The notes under the pieces: generated by a model
What the model was told of the DNA's origin: nothing
Databases searched by the model: none
The model's input: the letters and a program-made list of their open reading frames with translations, nothing else
Translations under genes and position numbers: made by a program
Shown: one piece after another, positions 11,655 to 24,300 of the stretch
Layout of the letters: every line of letters begins with the position of its first letter
Position numbering within the stretch: position 1 is the first letter of the stretch
DNA from: Dastarcus helophoroides
Taxonomy: Eukaryota; Arthropoda; Insecta; Coleoptera; Bothrideridae
Direction: 5' to 3'
Length of the DNA stretch: 64,000 nt
Assembly: GCA_028583605.1 (NCBI GenBank)
Contig: CM053332.1
Span: 15,907,267 to 15,971,266 of the forward strand

Positions 11655-11751
11655 TGCTTTGGATAAGATTATCGTGCAAGGGTACAAAACACTGCAGTTG
11701 GAATACTTCTTTACAGCGGGCCCAGATGAAGTTAAAGCGTGGACGATTCAG
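11655..11751 (+). CDS. Ola1: OLA1 exon: start of the C-terminal TGS domain
   Basis: It follows ATGATTTTAG and ends before GTAATTT. It encodes [14 protein letters not shown] and then [18 protein letters not shown], the diagnostic beginning of the OLA1/YchF TGS domain. Entry completes Ser from AG+T; exit is phase 0. The next exon is 16.7 kb downstream. Confidence 0.95.
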
Positions 11752-14449
11752 GTAATTTCCGCTTGACCATCAGTCAAAAAAATCACACCTCTACATGGTT
11801 TTAAAAACTGTTAAAACATCAAGCAATTCCGAAAAAAGGCATAAATTCGTCGGAATTTTGAAAATTCGACATTTGGAAGGAATATTTCGATGCTTTAAAA
11901 TTTTCTAAATATTTTTCCCAAAATTTCGATATTGATTTTCAAAAAAGGTCCAAATTTAAATAAAATCGAAATTGACAAAGTTGAACTTTTCAAAGAAAGT
12001 GACTTTTTCAAAAAGACGTCGCGATTTACACAAAGATTCCAAATTTCAAGAAACAAAATTTTGAAATCAAGTCGAAATTTTCAAAGAGTCAATATTTTGA
12101 AAACTCGACACATTAAAAATTTTGATTCTTTTAAAATATTCTAAATTTTCCTCCAAATTTCGATATTGATTTTCAAATAAAGTCGAAATTTCAAAAAAGT
12201 CGAAATTGACAAAGCTGAAATGTTCAAAGAAAGTATTTTTCCAAAATACGACGCGATTTACAAAAGGGATCAAAATTTCAAGAAAAAGCTTTCGAAAACC
12301 AGTCAAACTTTCAAGAGGTCAGAATTTTGAAAACAACATTTTGAATATTATGATTCTTTTAAAATTTTTCAAATTTTCCCCAAAATTTCGATAGTGGTTT
12401 TCAAAAAAAATCGAAATTTGAATAAAATCGAAATTGACAAAGTTGTAATTCTCAAAGAAGGAAACGTTTTTCAAATAAAGTCGCTTTTTACAAAAAGATT
12501 CTAAATTTCAAGAAACATAATTTTGAAATCAAGTCAAAATTTTCAAGAAATCAATATTTTAAAAACTCGACGTATTAAAAGTTTTGATTCTATTAAAATA
12601 GTGTAAATTTTCCTCAAAATGTCGATATTGATTCTCAACAAAAGTCGAAATTTTAAAAAAAGTCGAAATTGACAAAGCTGAAGATTTTTTCCAAAATTTT
12701 TTACGATTTACAAAACGATTCAAAATTTGAAGACAAAATTGTGAAAGCAAGTCAAGAAGTCCAAATTTTGAAAACTCGGCATTTAAAAACGTCGAAATTG
12801 ACAACGTTGAAATTTTTAAAAAAGGAAGCATTTTTCAAAAAAAAAGTCGCTGTTTACAAAAAGATTCAAAATCTCAGGAGACAAAATTTTGAAAACTCGA
12901 CATTTTGAATATTTTGATTGTTTTAAAATTTTCCAAAATTTCGTTAATAATTTTCGAAATGGAAAATGACAAAACTGAAATTTTCAAAGGTTTTTTTAAA
13001 CTAGGGATTTACAAAAAGATTTAAAACTTCAAGGTACAAAATTTCGATCAAAAAAAGATCGAAGAAGTTAAAATGTAGGAAACTCGAAATTTTGAAAGGA
13101 TTCAAAACGTCAACATTTCTAATAAACATGTCTAGATTTTTCCCGTAATTTCTATGTTAGTTTTCAAAAAATTCCCCAAAATTTCAATATTAATTTTGAA
13201 AAAAGGTCGAAATTGACAAAATTGAAATTTTCAAAGAAAGTGTTTTTTAAAAAACTCGCGTTTTATAAAAAGATGTAAAATTTCAAGACACCAAATTCTT
13301 TTTTTAAGAATCGAAATTTTAAAGAAATGTTGGAAACTCGAAATTTTGAAACGATTCAGTTATTCAAAACGTCAAAATTTCTAATAAACATTTCTAGATT
13401 TTACCAAAATTTCGATGTTAATTTTCAGAAAATTCGAAATTTGAAAATAATCGAGATTTACTAAAGATTCAAAATTTCAGAAGGTAAAATTTTGAATGGA
13501 GATTTGAAATGTTGAAATATTGAAAGAATCGAAGTATTGAAAATGTCTAATTTCTTTAAATCCGAAATCTACAAAAGAACCAAAAATTTTGAAAGAGTAA
13601 GTTTTGAAATTTCCAAATTTTCAAAAAAAGTCCAATTTTTAGAAAAGGTCAAAATCAAACGTTCAAAATTAAAAAAAATTTCGCGTAAAAGTAGAAATTT
13701 TGAAGAAGGTAGGATTTAAAAAAGAAGTTACAATTTAAAAAAAAATGGGGATTTTTAAGCTGAAAAATATAGAATTTTTCACAATATATGGTCAAAATTT
13801 TGAAAAATGGAATTTTTGGAAAAGTCGAAATTCGCAAAAAATAGAATTTTCAAATGCGTCATAATTTTTTAAAATGCTCAAATTTTCTAAGGAAGATTTT
13901 TTTAAAAATAAGACGCTATTTACAAAAAGGCTCAAAATTTCAAGAGACAAAATGTTTGAAAACGAGTCGAAATGTTCAAGAAGCCAGAATTTTGAAAACT
14001 ACATTTTGAATATTTTAATTGTTTTAAAATTTTCCCAACAATTTTGAGGTTGATTTTCAAAAAAAGTCGGAATTTGAATAAAATTGAAATTGACCAAGTT
14101 GAAATTTTCAAAGAAGGAAACGGTTTTCAAAAAGAAGTGGCGATTTATAAAAAGATGCCAAATTTCAAGAAACAAAATTTTGAAATCGAGTGGAAATTTC
14201 AGGAAATCAAAATTTTGAAAACTCGACGTATTAAAAGTTTTGATTCTTTTAAAATTTTTTCAAAATGTCGATATCGATTTTCAAAAAAAGTCAAAATTTT
14301 GAAATAAATCGAACTTGACAAAGCAGAAATTTCCAACGGAAGATTTTTTTCAAAATAAGACGCGATTTACAAAAAGACTCAAAATTTTAAGGGATAAAGT
14401 TTTTGAAAACGACTCGAAATGTTCGAAAAGTCAGAACTTTGAATACTAC

Positions 14450-15165
14450 TGGAGTTGGAATTAGTTTTAAAGGTTTTTTTTTTCGAAATTTGAGGCTTTA
14501 TTGAGCAAAAATGGTTACAAATCGATTATTCAAATTATTGTCCATCGCTAGTCACTACTTTTTCCCATCTTCCTGTCAATTTTCGGATACCAGCTCGGAA
14601 GAACAGTTCGTCTTTTGATGCGATCCATGTATCGATCCATTTTTTCGTTTCCTCGTAAGAGGTTAAGTGCTGGTCAGCCAAGCCATGTGCCATCGATCGG
14701 AACAAGTAGTAATCGGACAGGGCAATATCTGGGGAATACGGCGGGTGCGGTATAACATCCCATTTCAACGTTTCCAAGTACTTTTTGACGGGTTTTGCGA
14801 CATGAGGACGAACGTTGTCATGTTGCAAAATGACTGTCGTGCCGCTGCTCGAATTGCGGCCGTTTTTCCTTCAATGCCCGGCTCAAACGCATCAATTGTG
14901 TTGGTTGGATCCACTTTTCATCGCAGCAGCAGTTTTCTTCAAATGGAAGCAGAACAATAAATCTTCCCGCAAATTGCGTTTATTCGGTACGAAAGTCGAC
15001 ATATTGAATGGTCTTGGAATGTATGCTGTTTACACTTGCGCAAGGTGACACACTGACAATCCAAGCTATAATATAGTGCTTTGGCGCGAATATAGTTTGG
15101 AGTGCCCACATGCAACATACGCTACAACGCCATCTCTTCGAAAACCTTTAAAACTAATTACAACA
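14450..15165 (-). mobile_element. Internally deleted mariner element
   Basis: The ends are inverted repeats: AATTAGTTTTAAAGGTTTT from 14459, and its complement ending near 15159, with partial similarity continuing a few bases outward. The element interrupts array sequence: GAATACTAC on the left and CATTTTTGAATATTTTGAC on the right rejoin as in neighbouring copies. Its length of about 0.7 kb is about half a full mariner. The exact ends and TA duplication are not certain. Confidence 0.85.
14535..15002 (-). pseudogene. Mariner transposase remnant
   Basis: The start (ATG at 15002) encodes MSTFVPNKRNLRED, a typical mariner N-terminus. After about 25 codons the reading jumps to the distal part, read as LMRLSRALKEKRPQ, so most of the helix-turn-helix region and the first part of the catalytic domain are deleted. 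A 2-bp loss near 14835 shifts the frame; the last frame resumes as QHDNVRPHVAKPVKKYLETL and continues through PHPPYSPD and SDYYLFRSM, which carries the last catalytic Asp region of the D,D34D triad. It ends at an early TAA two codons before the expected end. It cannot be active. Family assignment is by motif recognition. Confidence 0.93.
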
Positions 15166-17600
15166 TTTTTGAATATTTTGACTCTTTTAAAATTTTCCAA
15201 ATGTTCCCCAAAATTTTGATATTGATTTTCAAAAAAAGTCAAAATTTGAATAAAATCGAAATTGACAAAGTTAAAGTGTTCAAAGAAGGAAACGATTTTC
15301 AAAAAGAAGTGGCGATTTACAAAAAGGTACCAATTTTCAAGAAATCAAAATTTTGAAAACTCGACTTATTAAAAGTTTTGATTCTTTTAAAAATTTTTAA
15401 ATTTTTCTCAAAATGTCGATGTTGATTTTCAAAAAAGGTCGAAGTTTTGAAATAAATCGAACTTAACAAAGCTGAAATTTCCAGAGGAAGATTTTTTCCA
15501 AAATAAGACGCGATTTACAAAAAGACTCAAAATTTCAAGGGACAAAGTTTTTGAAAGCGACTCGAAATGTTCGAGAAGTTAGAATTTTGAATACTACATT
15601 TTTGACTATTTTGACTCTTTTAAAATTTTCCAAATATTTCCCAACATTTTGATATTGATTTTCAAAAAAGTCGAAATTTGAATAAAATCGAAATTGTCAA
15701 AGTTGAAATTTTCAACGAAGGAAACGGTTTTCAAAAAGAAGTGGTGATTTACAAAAAGATGCCAAATTTCAAGAAACAAAATTTTGAAATCGAGTAGAAA
15801 TGTCAATAAAACAAAATTTTGATGTATACAAGTTTTAATTCTTTTAAAATATTCTAAATTTTTCTCGATGTTGATTTTCAAATAAGGTCGAAATTTTGGA
15901 ATAAATCGAACTTGACAAAGCTGAAATTTCCAAAGGAAGATTTTTTTCCAAAATAAGACGCGATTTACAAAAAGGCTTAAAATTTCAAGGGACAAAGTTT
16001 TTGAAAACGACTCGAAATGTTCGAGAAGTCTGAATTTTGAATACTATATTTTTGAATATTTTGACTCTTAAAATTTTCCAAATATTCCCCAAAATGTTGA
16101 TATTGATTTTTAAAAAAAGTCGAAATTTGATTAAAATCGAAATTGACAAAGTTGAAATGTTTAAAGAAGAAAACGGTTTTCCAAAATAAGTGCGATTTAC
16201 AAAAAGATACCAAATTTTAAGAAACAAAATTTTGGAATCAAGTCGAAATTTTCAGGAAATCAAAATTTTGAAAACTCGACGTATTAAAAGTTTTGATTCT
16301 TTTAAAATATTATAAATTTTTTTCAAAAACTCGGTATTGATTTTCAGCAAAAGTCGAAATTTGAAAAAACTCTAAATTGACAAAGCTAGGAATTTTCAAA
16401 GAAGGGAGATTTTTTCGAAAACAAGTTGCGATTTACAAAAAGATTCAAAATATGAAGACAAAATTTTGAAATCAAGTCAAGAGGTCAAAATTTTAAAAAC
16501 TTGACATTTGAAATATTCGAAAAAATTTCGATATTGATTTTCAAAAAAGGTCGAACTTGACAAAGTTAAAATTTGTAAAGAGGGAAGCGTTTTTCAAAAA
16601 AAAGTCGCTGTTTGCAAAAAAGATTCAAAATCTCAAAACACAAAATTTTGAAAGCTCGACATTTTGAATATTTCGATTGTTTTAAAATTTTCCAAATTTT
16701 TCCCACAATTTCGATAATAATTTTTAAAAAAAGTCGAAATTTGAAACAAGTGGTAACTGACAAAACTGAAATTTTCAAAGCTTTTTAAACTAGCGATTTA
16801 CAAAAAGATTTAAAACTTTAAGGACAAAATTTTTATTAAAAAAAACCGAAATTTTAAAGAAGTTAAAATGTAGGAAACTCGAAATTTTGAAACTATTCAA
16901 AACGTCAAAGTTTCTAATAAACATTTCTAGATTTTTCCCATAATTTCTGTTAGTTTTCAAAAAATTCCCCAAAATTTCGATATTAATTTTGAAAAAGGTC
17001 GAAATTGACAAAATTGAAGTTTTCAAAGAAAGTGTTTTAAAAAAAAACTCGCGCGTTTTAAAAAGAGCTTTAAAATTTCAAGACGCCAAATTTTAATTTA
17101 AAAAAAATCGGAATTTTAAAGAAATGTTGGAAACCCGAAATTTTGAAACTATTCAATTATTTAAAAAGTTAACATTTCTAATAAACATTTCTACTTTTCC
17201 CAAAATTTCGATATTAATTTTCAAAAAATTCGATATTTGGACATAATCGAGATCTACAAAAGATTCAAAATTTTAGGAGGCAAAGAAATTCGAAATTTTA
17301 AAAACTTGAACTTTTGAAAGAATCATAATATTCAAAATTTCCAATTTTTTAATAAACATTTCTAAGTTTTTCCCATAATTTCGATTTTAATTTTCAAAAA
17401 AAAATTTGAAAAGTCGAAATCGACAAGTATGAAACTTTCAAAGGAAGGAGGCTTTTCAAAAAAGAGTCGAAATTCACAAAAGATTCAAAATTTCAAGAGA
17501 AAAAAATTTGAAAACTCGAAATTTTGAAAGAATCGATTTCGACAAATGTCGACATTTTTAATAGGCAATTCTAGATTTTCCTTAAAATTTTGATTGACAC

Positions 17601-17843
17601 AACTATTTTCTCAGAACATCCTTTTTTGTCTAGAACATTTTTTTTTTTTAAAATAATTTTTTCTGGAAATTGAGCCTAAAATGTCTACCTTTCCCTCAAT
17701 TTTTAGTTTGTTTTAGATTAAATAATTGTGTAAATATTTCCAAACTGATCCATGAAGCTAAAATGAATTTATTACATTTGATGTCTTTTCCCAAATGTTC
17801 TTCCTCTCCCGAAAATTTTAATTTTATAAAAATTTAAAAAATA
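17601..17843. other. Array edge before pogo element
   Basis: Degenerate AT-rich sequence without landmarks. It ends at the TA (17842-17843) that is duplicated on the far side of the pogo-like element. Confidence 0.6.
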
Positions 17844-18227
17844 GGGTAGATGTACCGTTTGTGGCCACTTTAAGCTTTTTTGTATGTTTAATTGAGATTT
17901 AAATATATTTAAATTAAATATTTAATAAGAAAAAATAAATTAATCAAATCTTCAATTTATCAGGAATTGAAATATCAAAAGCCCAAATGTTTAAAATTTA
18001 ATTTGTCATGCAAAATTAATTAAAATTAATAATTACACCAATTTCACCAGTAGTGGCCATAGAAGCACTATTTTTGGCCATTTGCTGTTCCAGTTTTGGT
18101 CATAGTGCCTGAAATTTTTTGCTGGAAGGGAATTATTAATAATATTATCTTAATTAACAATCAATGCATCACTTTATTTATTAAATAGCTAGACAAGACA
18201 CAAAAATTAGTAATACACATAAAATCA

Positions 18228-18802
18228 TCAATTTTTTTTAGCATTTTTGCGCGGTTTAACTGATTTTTTTGGGGCTAATTTTTTCTTAGCTTTTTCTTCC
18301 AATTTTTCTTCTTTAATTTTTTTTCTTCTTTCCTTATTTTCTTCCCTTTCGATTTTTTTAAGCTCTTTTTTTTCTTCTCTTTCGATTTTTTTAAGCTTCT
18401 TTCTTTCTTCTTCTGCGCTTTTCTCATTCTCTTTAGCTTCCATTAGTTCGATCCACTTGTCAGCTGTGATTACGGAAGGTAAATGTTCTACCTTACGTTT
18501 TCGTGTCGTAGTCTTCTTATTAGGCCACATACAAATTCCATCAATAACTTCGTCCAAAGACTTTCGACGCATTGAAATACTGTTCAAATGAGAAACATTA
18601 GTTGTACTAACGTCCTCAACTACAGGCTCTATAATACCTTCCATAACAACAGGTTCTTGAATAACTTCATCACTAGGAGGGATTACAATATTCGGGTTTT
18701 TATGATTATCTACAAGGATAGGAAATTCAATCGCAAGAGGTACTTCACAGTCGGTAATTTGGTTAAGAGTATCAGAAGGATAGGAATCCAATAGTTCATC
18801 GA
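18228..18802 (-). pseudogene. pogo-like transposase, exon 2 (acidic/lysine-rich C-terminus)
   Basis: Exon 1 ends at GAAG|GTGAGT (18937) and exon 2 begins after TTTTTTAG at 18802; the phases fit (G + TC = Val), removing a 134-bp intron. The C-terminal 191 residues are acidic at first and then become a Lys/Glu/Arg-rich probable coiled coil ending KPRKNAKKN. Together the exons make a 724-codon frame including the internal stop. The tail is element-specific, and I do not recognise a further domain. Confidence 0.85.
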
Positions 18803-18936
18803 CTAAAAAAGTGCAAAAAAAAAATATCAAATTAAAATATAATTTAAAAATTTATAAATTATCCAAAGAATAGATCACTGAAATAAATTCAACATTGGGA
18901 GATTATTTTTTAACTGTTTTTTTCAATTTTACTCAC

Positions 18937-20533
18937 CTTCATGAAGATTAGACGCATCAAACTCAGGAAAAGGAAATTCGAAAACATTATCATTATGAGA
19001 AGCCAAAGGAGAAGGATTTTCAGGAACTAGAGGATGACAAAGTGGGGATTGCAATTCATTTTCCGGTTTGTCATCTTCAACAGCCTGGGCCCAAAAATTG
19101 TACAATGACTCGTGTTTATCACCAGTTTCCCAATCAATACCTGTAGCTTTGGCATTTTTGAATCGTTGTAATAGCTCAGGATTTATTTTACTCTCGATGT
19201 ATTCTTGATGAGATAAGGCTTGCTGCATGGTTCTTTGCGAATTTATTTCATTAGAAATATTTTGATTGTTTTCTCGATCTTTCATTTCGACACACTTGCT
19301 ATAGTCAACTGAATTCGCATTAAACGGACATAAACCGCAAGCTTTAAATCCATTCTTTATGACAGTCGTAAAATCTTCTTCAGTAATAAGTTTAGATAAA
19401 AAAGCTGGAACGTTATGTTTCGGAACATCAACACCATCATTTTGTATACGCCAGTTTCTTATCAAATTTTTCCATCTTTGCTTCAAAGGAAAAAAAAAAG
19501 AAACGTCCAATGGTTGTAAAATATGCGTGGAGTGAGGTGGAAAACAGCACAGGATAATCTGTTTATCCTTACAAAATTTACTCAGATGAATGGACATATG
19601 AGAAACATGGCCATCCAAGAAAACTATCACAGGAAGTTGAATTTTGCGTTCAAGCAGGAATGGATAGAAAACATTCGTGAAATATTCGTAGAAAGATTCA
19701 CTAGTCATCCACCCATTCTCGGATTTTCCTATCCCCCAACCTTTGGGTGCCGAGTCAACGCAAATCTTAGGTAGTCGCTCATACTTGAAAATTGTCAGTG
19801 ATGGTGCAAATTCTCCGGCAGCGTTTACATTAAAAAGTGTAGTAACATTTTCTTTTTCGTTTCCAGCAAGATCATACACAGCTTTTCCCCTTTCTGCTAA
19901 AACAAGACCACCTTTTGGTGATAAATGAACTGCCGTCTCGTCCATGTCGAATACTCGTCGAGGATCATCAAGGATTTTAATATTTTCTCCCAGTTCTTCA
20001 GCTATATGAGAGAACCATGACCGTATACCAGATTCAGTGACGATGGCTCAAGCCTTACAGAGGTGTTCAGCCCTTTTTTGACCCACACGTGGATGCCTCT
20101 TAAGAAATCCTTCAAACCACTTTCTTCCCGGGATATTATTTTTAAAAGGATTTTTTAAACCTTCTGCGTCGACTAATTGTTTCACTGAATGAATTAAGAA
20201 AACTCTATTTATAGGAAAACCCATTCTGCTGGTTCCTAATAGCCATTCTTCTAATTTTCCTTCAATATGATGGCCAAGTATAGACTCAGGTCCTACTCGA
20301 CCTGTAGTTTCTGGTACTTTGCCTCGAAGTTTACTACGTAATGTAGTTCTTGGGACTTTATATTGATTACACGCCGTTGCAATAGCACAACCATTCTTCA
20401 CTAATTCCAAAGCTTTTTGTAAGTCAGTTTCTGAGTAATTAAAAAATGTCCTTTTAGATTTTTCCTTTTGAATACCAGTTTTTGTTGATTTTGGAATTTT
20501 TTCAACGGGCTTCTGATTTTTCCTTGATGGCAT
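18937..20533 (-). pseudogene. pogo-like transposase, exon 1, one in-frame stop
   Basis: Encodes the DNA-binding and catalytic parts of a pogo/Tigger transposase, which cuts and pastes the element by its terminal repeats. A lysine-rich start (MPSRKNQK) is followed by a Psq-type helix-turn-helix (about residues 30-75, ATACNQYKVPRTTLRSKLRG) and a CENP-B-type helix-turn-helix (about 85-160, ending FLKRHPRVGQKRAEHL). The DDE domain shows Asp198 (FDMDET), Asp307 (FLDGHVSH) and Asp343 (LQPLDVSFF), so all three acidic residues remain. A single TGA at 20048-20050 (residue 162) interrupts the frame, which stays open on both sides, consistent with one recent substitution. I start at 20533; an ATG at 20545 is also in frame, but TTGCAG just upstream could be a 5'-UTR splice acceptor. 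Confidence 0.92.
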
Positions 20534-21164
20534 TTTAACCTGCAACAGATAAAAAATAATCTTTCAACACTATGTTTCTTTTCCAGTCTCTATTTCGAAA
20601 TATTATCTTAATTGTTTGAATATTAATTATTAAATAACATACAGTTGGGCAGCAAAATACATTAAATGAGTAAAAATTATGGCCAAAACTGGATAGTGTA
20701 TGCACCATTTGTGGCCATGGTATGGCCACAAATAGCAATCACATGTTTTTATTGTTCCACTTATGGCCATGGGATATTTTGTTAGTATTTGAGGTTATTA
20801 TAAGTAAATTAATTTTTTTTAACATACTATTACGTTATCTAGCTACTATAGAGCTTAAAATTTTAAAGAATATTAAGATTTGCAATAATTATGATTAATT
20901 TACTTACCAGGCCTTTCTCGAGATTCTTATAAGAATTAGTTATAATTTGGTGAGATACACCACGCGTCCAGATATTTTTTTAATAATCACTCAAACTATA
21001 CTTTCAATCAGTATAGGGAAAAGTTTACAGCGTAGCCAACACACACAAAAACCCTATAAATACACTATAAAATGCTATAATAAAATAATATATATAATAT
21101 ATCCCTATACATCTCAGACTGGCCACAAACGGAACAGTGGCCACAAACGGTACATCTACCCTAT

Positions 21165-23365
21165 CTCGAAACAACTTTTTTCTAATTTTTTTTGTTTCAA
21201 TTTCTAGGTTTTCCTTAAATTCACGACCCTTTTCTAAAAACTTTGACCATTTCTTCAGATTTTGAAAAAAAGTCCAATTAAAATAAAATCAATATTCCCA
21301 CAAAAATTCTAAAGTTGAAAAAAGTAAAATTTTTAAAAATAGTCAAAATTTTAAAAGAGCAGAATTTTTAAAAAGAAGCCTCCAAAATGTACAAAAAAAA
21401 TTCGACATTTTATTGAAAGAAATTATAAAAAAGTCAACATTTTAAAGAAGTCAAAATTTTGAAAACTCTGAATTTAGAAAGAGCCGGAATATTCAAAAAG
21501 TCGATTTTTTTGGTTAAAATTTTCAATGTAAATTTCTAGATTTTTCACAAAATTCCACTTTTCTTTTTAAAAGCTTTACCTTCTTTTATTTTTTTTAAAG
21601 AAATTTGTGTTTTCCGTGGGAAATTCAAGAAACCCTTTTCTGTTGAAAAAAGTAAAATTTTCAAAAATAGTCACAAGTTTAAATGAGCAGAATTTTTCAA
21701 AAGAAGTTTTCAAAATTTACAAAAAAAAATTATTAATTAATTAATTTTGAAAGGTCGAAATTGACAAAATTGAAGTTTTCAAAGAAAGTGTTTTTTAAAA
21801 AAAAAACTCGCGTTTTATAAAAAGATTTAAAATTTTAAGACACCAAATTTTGATTTAAAAAAAATCGAAATTTTAAAGAAATGTTGGAAACTCGAAATAT
21901 TGAAACTATTCAATTATTCAAAACGTCAAAATTTCTAATAAACATTTCTAGACTTTACCCAAAATTTCGATGTTAATTTTCAAAAAATTCGAAATTTGGA
22001 AATAATCGTGATTTATTAAAGATTCAAAATTTCAGGAGGTGTTTGAAAAGGAATTCGAAATTTTGAACTATTGAAGGAATCTAATCTAATTTCTTTATAT
22101 TCTAAAAGAACCAAAAATTTTCAGAGTAAGTTTTCAAATTTCGAAATTTTCAAAAAAAGTCCAATTTTTAGAATAAAAGTCAAAATCAAACGTCCAAAAT
22201 AGAAAAAAATTTCGTGAAAAAGTAGAAATTTTGAAGAACGTAGAATTTAAAAAAAAAGTCGAAATTTGGAAAAATTGGGAATTTTTAAGATAAAAAATTA
22301 CAGAATTTTTCAAAATACAGGGTCAAAATTTTGAAAAAGTGGAAATTTTTTTAGAACATTCGAACTTTTAAAATAACTTGGAATTGTTAAAAAAAATACT
22401 ATTTTGAAAAAGGTCCAAATTATCAATTTGAAATGAAAAAAGAAAAATGTTCAAAAAGTGGAAATTACGAAATCTCGATTTTTTTTAATGCCAAAATTTA
22501 CAAAAGAGCCAAAATTTTGAAAGAGTAAACATTTTAAACTTTCGTAATTTTAAAAAGTCAAAATTTTCAAAAAAAAAAGTTTAATTTTCAGAAAAAGTTC
22601 AAAATCTTTAAAACATCCAAAATTGAAAAAAAAATTCGTGAAAAAGTGACATTTTGAAGAAGGTAGGATTAAAAAAAAAAAGTCGAAATTTGGAAAAATT
22701 GGGAATTTTTAAGATAAAAAATTACAGAATTTTTCAAAATACAGGGTCAAAATTTTGAAAAAGTGAAAATTTTTTTAAAACATTCGATCTTTTAAAATAA
22801 CTTGGAATTGTTAAAAAAAATACTATTTTGAAAAAGGTCACAATTATCAATTTGAAATGAAAAAAGAAAAATGTTCAAAAAGTGGAAATTACGAAATCTC
22901 GATTTTTTTAATGCCAAAATTTACAAAAAAGCCAAAATTTTGAAAGAGTAAAAATTTTAAACTTTCGTAATTTTAAAAAGTCAAAATTTTCAAAAAAAAA
23001 AGTTTAATTTTCAGAAACAGGTCAAAATCTTTAAAACATCCAAAATTGAAAAAAAAATCGTGAAAAAGTAACATTTTGAAGAAGGTAGGATTAAAAAAAA
23101 AGTCGAAATTTTAAAAATTTGGGAATTTTTAAGATAAAAAAATATAGAATTATTTAAAATATAGGGTCAAAATTTTGAAAAAGTGGAATTTTCGGAAAAG
23201 TCGAAATTCCCAAGAAAATAGGAACTTTCAAATGTTTCGTAATTTTTTAAAATATTCGAACTTTTAAAATAACTTGGAATTGTTAAAAAATACCATTTTG
23301 AAAAATGTCAAAATTATCAATTTGAAATTTAAAAAAAATGTAAAAATTTTAGATTCTTTTCCACA
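21165..23365. repeat. Satellite array, forward orientation (~422-bp unit distally)
   Basis: 21745-22250 repeats the block seen at 13195-13560 and 16985-17300. From 22240 a unit with GGGAATTTTTAAGATAAAAA and ACAGGGTCAAAATTTTG recurs near 22318, 22743 and 23164 (steps 425 and 421). The third copy keeps an extra ~40 bp (CGGAAAAGTCGAAATTCCC) missing from the first two. The same unit lies inverted at 24.6-28.1 kb. Confidence 0.9.
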
Positions 23366-24210
23366 CGACTACAAGTATCCAAACCACAAATATTAAAAGG
23401 AAGATCAGTTTCCAATATTCTAACTTATTTATTAGTGTGCATTCAAACTACTCTAGATAAACCCTGTTATTTCCTAGTTTCAAGTTTTCACTTTTGTCGG
23501 CAGTCTCCAAAACTGACCAATTTTTTTTACTATGTTAGTAACATACTAATTTTATTTATGGTTTGGAATCTCGGTTCATTTTTAATTTTGTTTTCGAATT
23601 TTATAAAACCTTGACTAGAATTAAACGCAAGTACTTTCTGCTACCCCATTAAGTTTAAAGAAAGAGTTAATAAATTCACTACGATTTGCCTCTAATTGAC
23701 CCGCAACGTTCCCTTCTCTCGGGCGGAAAACAAATTTCTCGAGGCAACTGTATTGAATCCAACAGGACGGAAGCTAGACGAATGGAAATAAAGGGCCTTT
23801 AAACGGCTGTCAAAGCAAACCGGCTAAATCGACTAAATTAGCCGTACCCTGAAATTGTCTCCGAAATTTGCATAAGAATGCCGGGGACGTGTACCTCGAA
23901 AAATGAAAAGCGCGGTGAAATTTTCAAATGATTTCACGTTACGTGATAATACGGAATACAAATGTAGCTGGAAATTGACGAAAATTGTGCCCCCGTTTTA
24001 TATGTAAATAAATGCCGCACAAGGCGCCCTCTGCCGGCTTTCGCCTCTAATTAGCTGCATTCCGGGCATTCCCAAACATAAAATACCGCTTACAACCTAA
24101 TAACTGCTTTAAATGTGAGAAAATGAGAGTAAAGTAATAAACTCGATGTCGTAAGCTGTATTTCACAATCTTAAATATAAAAAAAACATGAAGTTACTAA
24201 AACTGAAATA
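23366..24210. other. Unique island between inverted arrays
   Basis: Non-repetitive sequence with higher GC than its surroundings (CTCTCGGGCGGAAAACAAAT, GCCGGGGACGTGTACC) and an ATTTGCATAAG octamer-like word near 23868. No coding frame or splice-bounded exon is visible. It sits within the 16.7-kb OLA1 intron and separates two oppositely oriented arrays. Regulatory function is an inference. Confidence 0.5.
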
Positions 24211-24300
24211 TACAAATTGTCCCCTAAAACCAAGAAAGATTAAAAAACACAACAAAGGTTGCTTTAACGCATTTCGACAGCCAAGCTATCATCTTCAGAG
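24211..24300. repeat. Partial foldback-family copy
   Basis: Starts ACAAATTGTCCCCTAAAACC, followed by AACAAAGGTTGC and the complement of CTGAAGATGATAGC. Only one arm is present. Confidence 0.8.

Larger units (their letters stand above)
11752..17600. repeat. Tandem array with ~230-bp unit and duplicated blocks
   Basis: The landmark TTTCGATATTGATTTTCAAA recurs near 11926, 12160, 12390 (variant), 12623, 14050, 14270, 15210, 15415, 15650, 15870, 16105 and 16330, giving steps of roughly 205-240 bp. Associated words are AATCGAAATTGACAAAG, TCGCGATTTACAAAAAGA and AAAACTCGAC. A longer block at about 12950-13560 recurs at about 16745-17300, offset near 3.79 kb. A mariner remnant interrupts the array at 14450-15165. 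Confidence 0.9.
17844..21161 (-). mobile_element. pogo/Tigger-like DNA transposon, nearly intact
   Basis: A 3318-bp element bounded by 26-bp perfect terminal inverted repeats (GGGTAGATGTACCGTTTGTG...; left 17844-17869, right 21136-21161), each followed outward by TA (17842-17843 and 21162-21163), the target-site duplication of the Tc1/mariner/pogo superfamily. Subterminal copies of the word GTTTGTGGCCA or its complement occur near 20708-20740 and 21121. Perfect ends and a nearly open transposase suggest recent insertion into the satellite-filled OLA1 intron, opposite to OLA1 transcription. Confidence 0.95.
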
